Shown here piece by piece: positions 61,512 to 64,000 of a stretch of 64,000 nt of DNA. The first letter of the stretch is position 1, and each line of letters begins with the position of its first letter. Under the pieces are notes generated by a model. That model saw only the letters and a program-made list of their open reading frames with translations, was not told the origin of the DNA and made no database searches. Made by a program: the position numbers and the translations under genes. Source of the DNA: Granulicella sp. S156 (GTDB taxonomy: Bacteria; Acidobacteriota; Terriglobia; Terriglobales; Acidobacteriaceae); contig NZ_LMUH01000005.1 of NCBI RefSeq assembly GCF_009766105.1, positions 458,315 to 522,314 of the forward strand, in the 5' to 3' direction.

Positions 61512-61549
61512 AGGAAATCGGCGTTCGCTTCGGCGGGCGCCGTTTTTCC
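61512..61549 (+). terminator. terminator of the Oar-like gene
   Basis: CGGCG (61519-61523) pairs with CGCCG (61538-61542), and the stem is followed by TTTTT. The loop can extend the pairing with GCG/CGC steps. Confidence 0.65.
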
Positions 61550-61635
61550 GTTCGATGGCCCACACTGCTCCTTGGAGGCTGATTTCGACAGATGGATGTT
61601 CGTCTTTGGACTCGGGCGGATGTGCAGGTAGAATA

Positions 61636-61795
61636 GTTAGGTTCCACCTAACCGATTCATTTCGGCTCTGATGGAACGACCGGAGTGTGCCAAATCTGCT
61701 CGCGAGCCTCGTGAGCGTGTGCGGTGAAACAGCCGGTCGTCGGGCGCTCGGCATACGAGCGGGTCCGGCTATCTGACTGATAGGAGCTTTACGCT
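61636..61795 (+). promoter_or_regulatory. structured 5' leader of metK, candidate riboswitch
   Basis: Several helices are visible: GTTAGGT-TCC-ACCTAAC (61636-61652); CCGA/TCGG (61652-61665); a long-range 8-bp perfect stem ACGACCGG (61676-61683) with CCGGTCGT (61733-61740); and inside it an 8-bp hairpin GCTCGCGA/TCGTGAGC (61698-61716, one G-U). The start region follows about 55 bp later. I cannot match it to any named SAM riboswitch class. Confidence 0.45.
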
Positions 61796-62968
<1,173 letters not shown>

Positions 62969-62988
62969 TCTTTTTGCAGGAGATACGA

Positions 62989-63018
62989 CGGGCGAGCCCT
63001 TTTAGGCTCGCCCGTTTT
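62989..63018 (+). terminator. terminator of metK
   Basis: CGGGCGAGCC (62989-62998) pairs perfectly with GGCTCGCCCG (63005-63014) around CTTTTA, followed by TTTT. Confidence 0.9.
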
Positions 63019-63117
63019 GCTGAGCGCTGATGCAGCTTCTCGAAACGTGAGAGCATCTAGCTAATAAGGCGACGTGTGTGTCCCGCCCCTCCAAATGCCG
63101 TCGCGGGAGCCTTCGCT

Positions 63118-64000
63118 ATGTTCATCAAATCCGAATTTGACATTCAGTTCCATCTTCCCGAAGCAACGCCGATGCTCGCCATGCTGCGTGTGCATCCGAC
63201 GCTCGAGCCACTACTGACTACCGGTGATGAACTGAAGGTGGAGCACATAGACAACGAGGCTACAACGGGCCTTGCGGTCTCCGAGTATCTCGATGTCTTC
63301 GGCAATCGCTGCTCGCGATTTGCCGCGCCAGCCGGGACGATTCGCCTGAGCGGCTGCAATATGATCACGATCGAAGCCGAGCCTGACCCCCAACCTTTCG
63401 AGGCGCAGCAGGCCCCCGTAGAACAGCTGCCATCTGAAGTGCTGCAGTTTCTACTGGCCAGCCGTTACTGTCAGGTCGATTTATTCGGGGGAGTCGCGCA
63501 GGATCTCTTCGGGTACACGCTTCCGGGATGGCAGCGTGTGGCGGCAATTCGTGACTGGGTACATTGGAAGGTCGCCTTCAACTACCAGACAGCGCGTTCG
63601 ACCAAGACGGCGATGGATGTCTTCACGGAGCGTGTGGGAGTATGCCGCGACTTCCAGCATCTTGCGATCACGCTGACGCGCTGCATGAATATTCCCGCAC
63701 GCTACGTCATGGGCCAACTCGGGGATATTCGCATTCCCTATACCGGGCCGGGCGACTTCCATGCGTGGTATCAGGTATGGCTCGATGGCAGATGGTGGAA
63801 CGTGGATGCGCGCCATAACCAGCCGCGCGCAGGCCGCATTCTGATGGCGACCGGTCGCGACGCGGCCGACGTTGCGATCACGACGAGCTTTGGGCGCGCC
63901 GATCTCAAGCACTTTTATGTCGAATCCAACGAACTCGATGAGCAGGGAAACCTGGTGCCTCTGCCCGGTGGCCGGCCTGCAAAGAGCGTGCGGCCAGAAG
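63118..64000 (+). CDS. transglutaminase-like cysteine protease domain protein, 3' end outside window
   Basis: It starts at ATG 63118 (MFIKSEFDIQFHLPEATPML) with GGGAG about 10 bases upstream and is open for 294 codons to the window end. The first 100 residues are the beta-rich N-terminal domain found in front of bacterial transglutaminase-like domains. The catalytic triad is seen as Cys176 (ERVGVCRDFQHLAITLTRCM), His215 (GDFHAWYQVWLDG) and Asp230 (RWWNVDARHNQPR). The family hydrolyses or transfers amide bonds; no substrate is predictable. Confidence 0.9.
   Translation, partial: MFIKSEFDIQFHLPEATPMLAMLRVHPTLEPLLTTGDELKVEHIDNEATTGLAVSEYLDVFGNRCSRFAAPAGTIRLSGCNMITIEAEPDPQPFEAQQAPVEQLPSEVLQFLLASRYCQVDLFGGVAQDLFGYTLPGWQRVAAIRDWVHWKVAFNYQTARSTKTAMDVFTERVGVCRDFQHLAITLTRCMNIPARYVMGQLGDIRIPYTGPGDFHAWYQVWLDGRWWNVDARHNQPRAGRILMATGRDAADVAITTSFGRADLKHFYVESNELDEQGNLVPLPGGRPAKSVRPE

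Overview
The window looks like chromosome of a Terriglobia-type acidobacterium (Edaphobacter/Granulicella/Terriglobus-like). The pointers are a VWFA-related protein of the acidobacterial type, three Oar-like TonB-dependent outer-membrane proteins with an N-terminal carboxypeptidase-regulatory domain, G+C-rich DNA, frequent TTG/GTG starts, and many long palindromic dispersed repeats. No rRNA gene, tRNA gene, CRISPR array or recognisable transposase was seen.

Layout. 0-10 kb: a nuclease-like ORF cut by the window edge, dusB, rpmE, eutBC (ethanolamine ammonia-lyase without microcompartment genes), a DnaC/IstB-type ATPase with a DUF2393 protein, kdsA, and small membrane proteins. 10-20 kb: a VWFA protein, a secreted GH5 cellulase, a 1-kb stretch without a convincing gene, a DUF1345-like membrane protein, a fatty acid desaturase, an orphan response regulator, a secreted glycine-rich protein, a Crp/Fnr regulator and a ClC transporter. 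19.5-32.5 kb: a DNA-repair-like pair (DUF2086 oxygenase and an orphan Vsr nuclease), an alpha/beta hydrolase, a PfkB kinase, two MFS exporters, an ECF42-like sigma factor with its YCII partner, a GNAT enzyme, an AraC regulator, an SDR remnant, a CPBP protease and a class-C serine hydrolase set between dispersed repeats.

32.8-36.35 kb is the standout region. It is a visibly A+T-rich two-gene operon encoding two different reverse transcriptases that overlap by 8 bp, matching the UG3+UG8 pair of defence system DRT type 3. Directly after the second gene lies about 115 nt of foldable sequence. It contains a hairpin followed at once by an unpaired CACACACA tract, a second 9-bp stem-loop and a rho-independent terminator. 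I propose this as the DRT3 non-coding RNA, with the CA tract as the template.

36.5-42.2 kb: a roughly 230-bp degenerate copy of the rtcB 3' end, a retropepsin-like protease with an 80-aa partner, intact rtcB, and the minus-strand translation cluster rplM-rpsI-rpsB-tsf. 42.6-57.5 kb: two tandem Oar-like paralogues diverging from a TonB-like gene, then envelope polysaccharide genes (GT39 glycosyltransferase, FtsX-like permease, Wzy-like polymerase, SGNH plus MBOAT acyltransferase pair) and a RodZ-like protein. 57.7-64 kb: a third Oar-like protein, a structured leader in front of metK, metK, and a transglutaminase-like gene that runs off the end.

All assignments come from reading sequence motifs; no database search was run.
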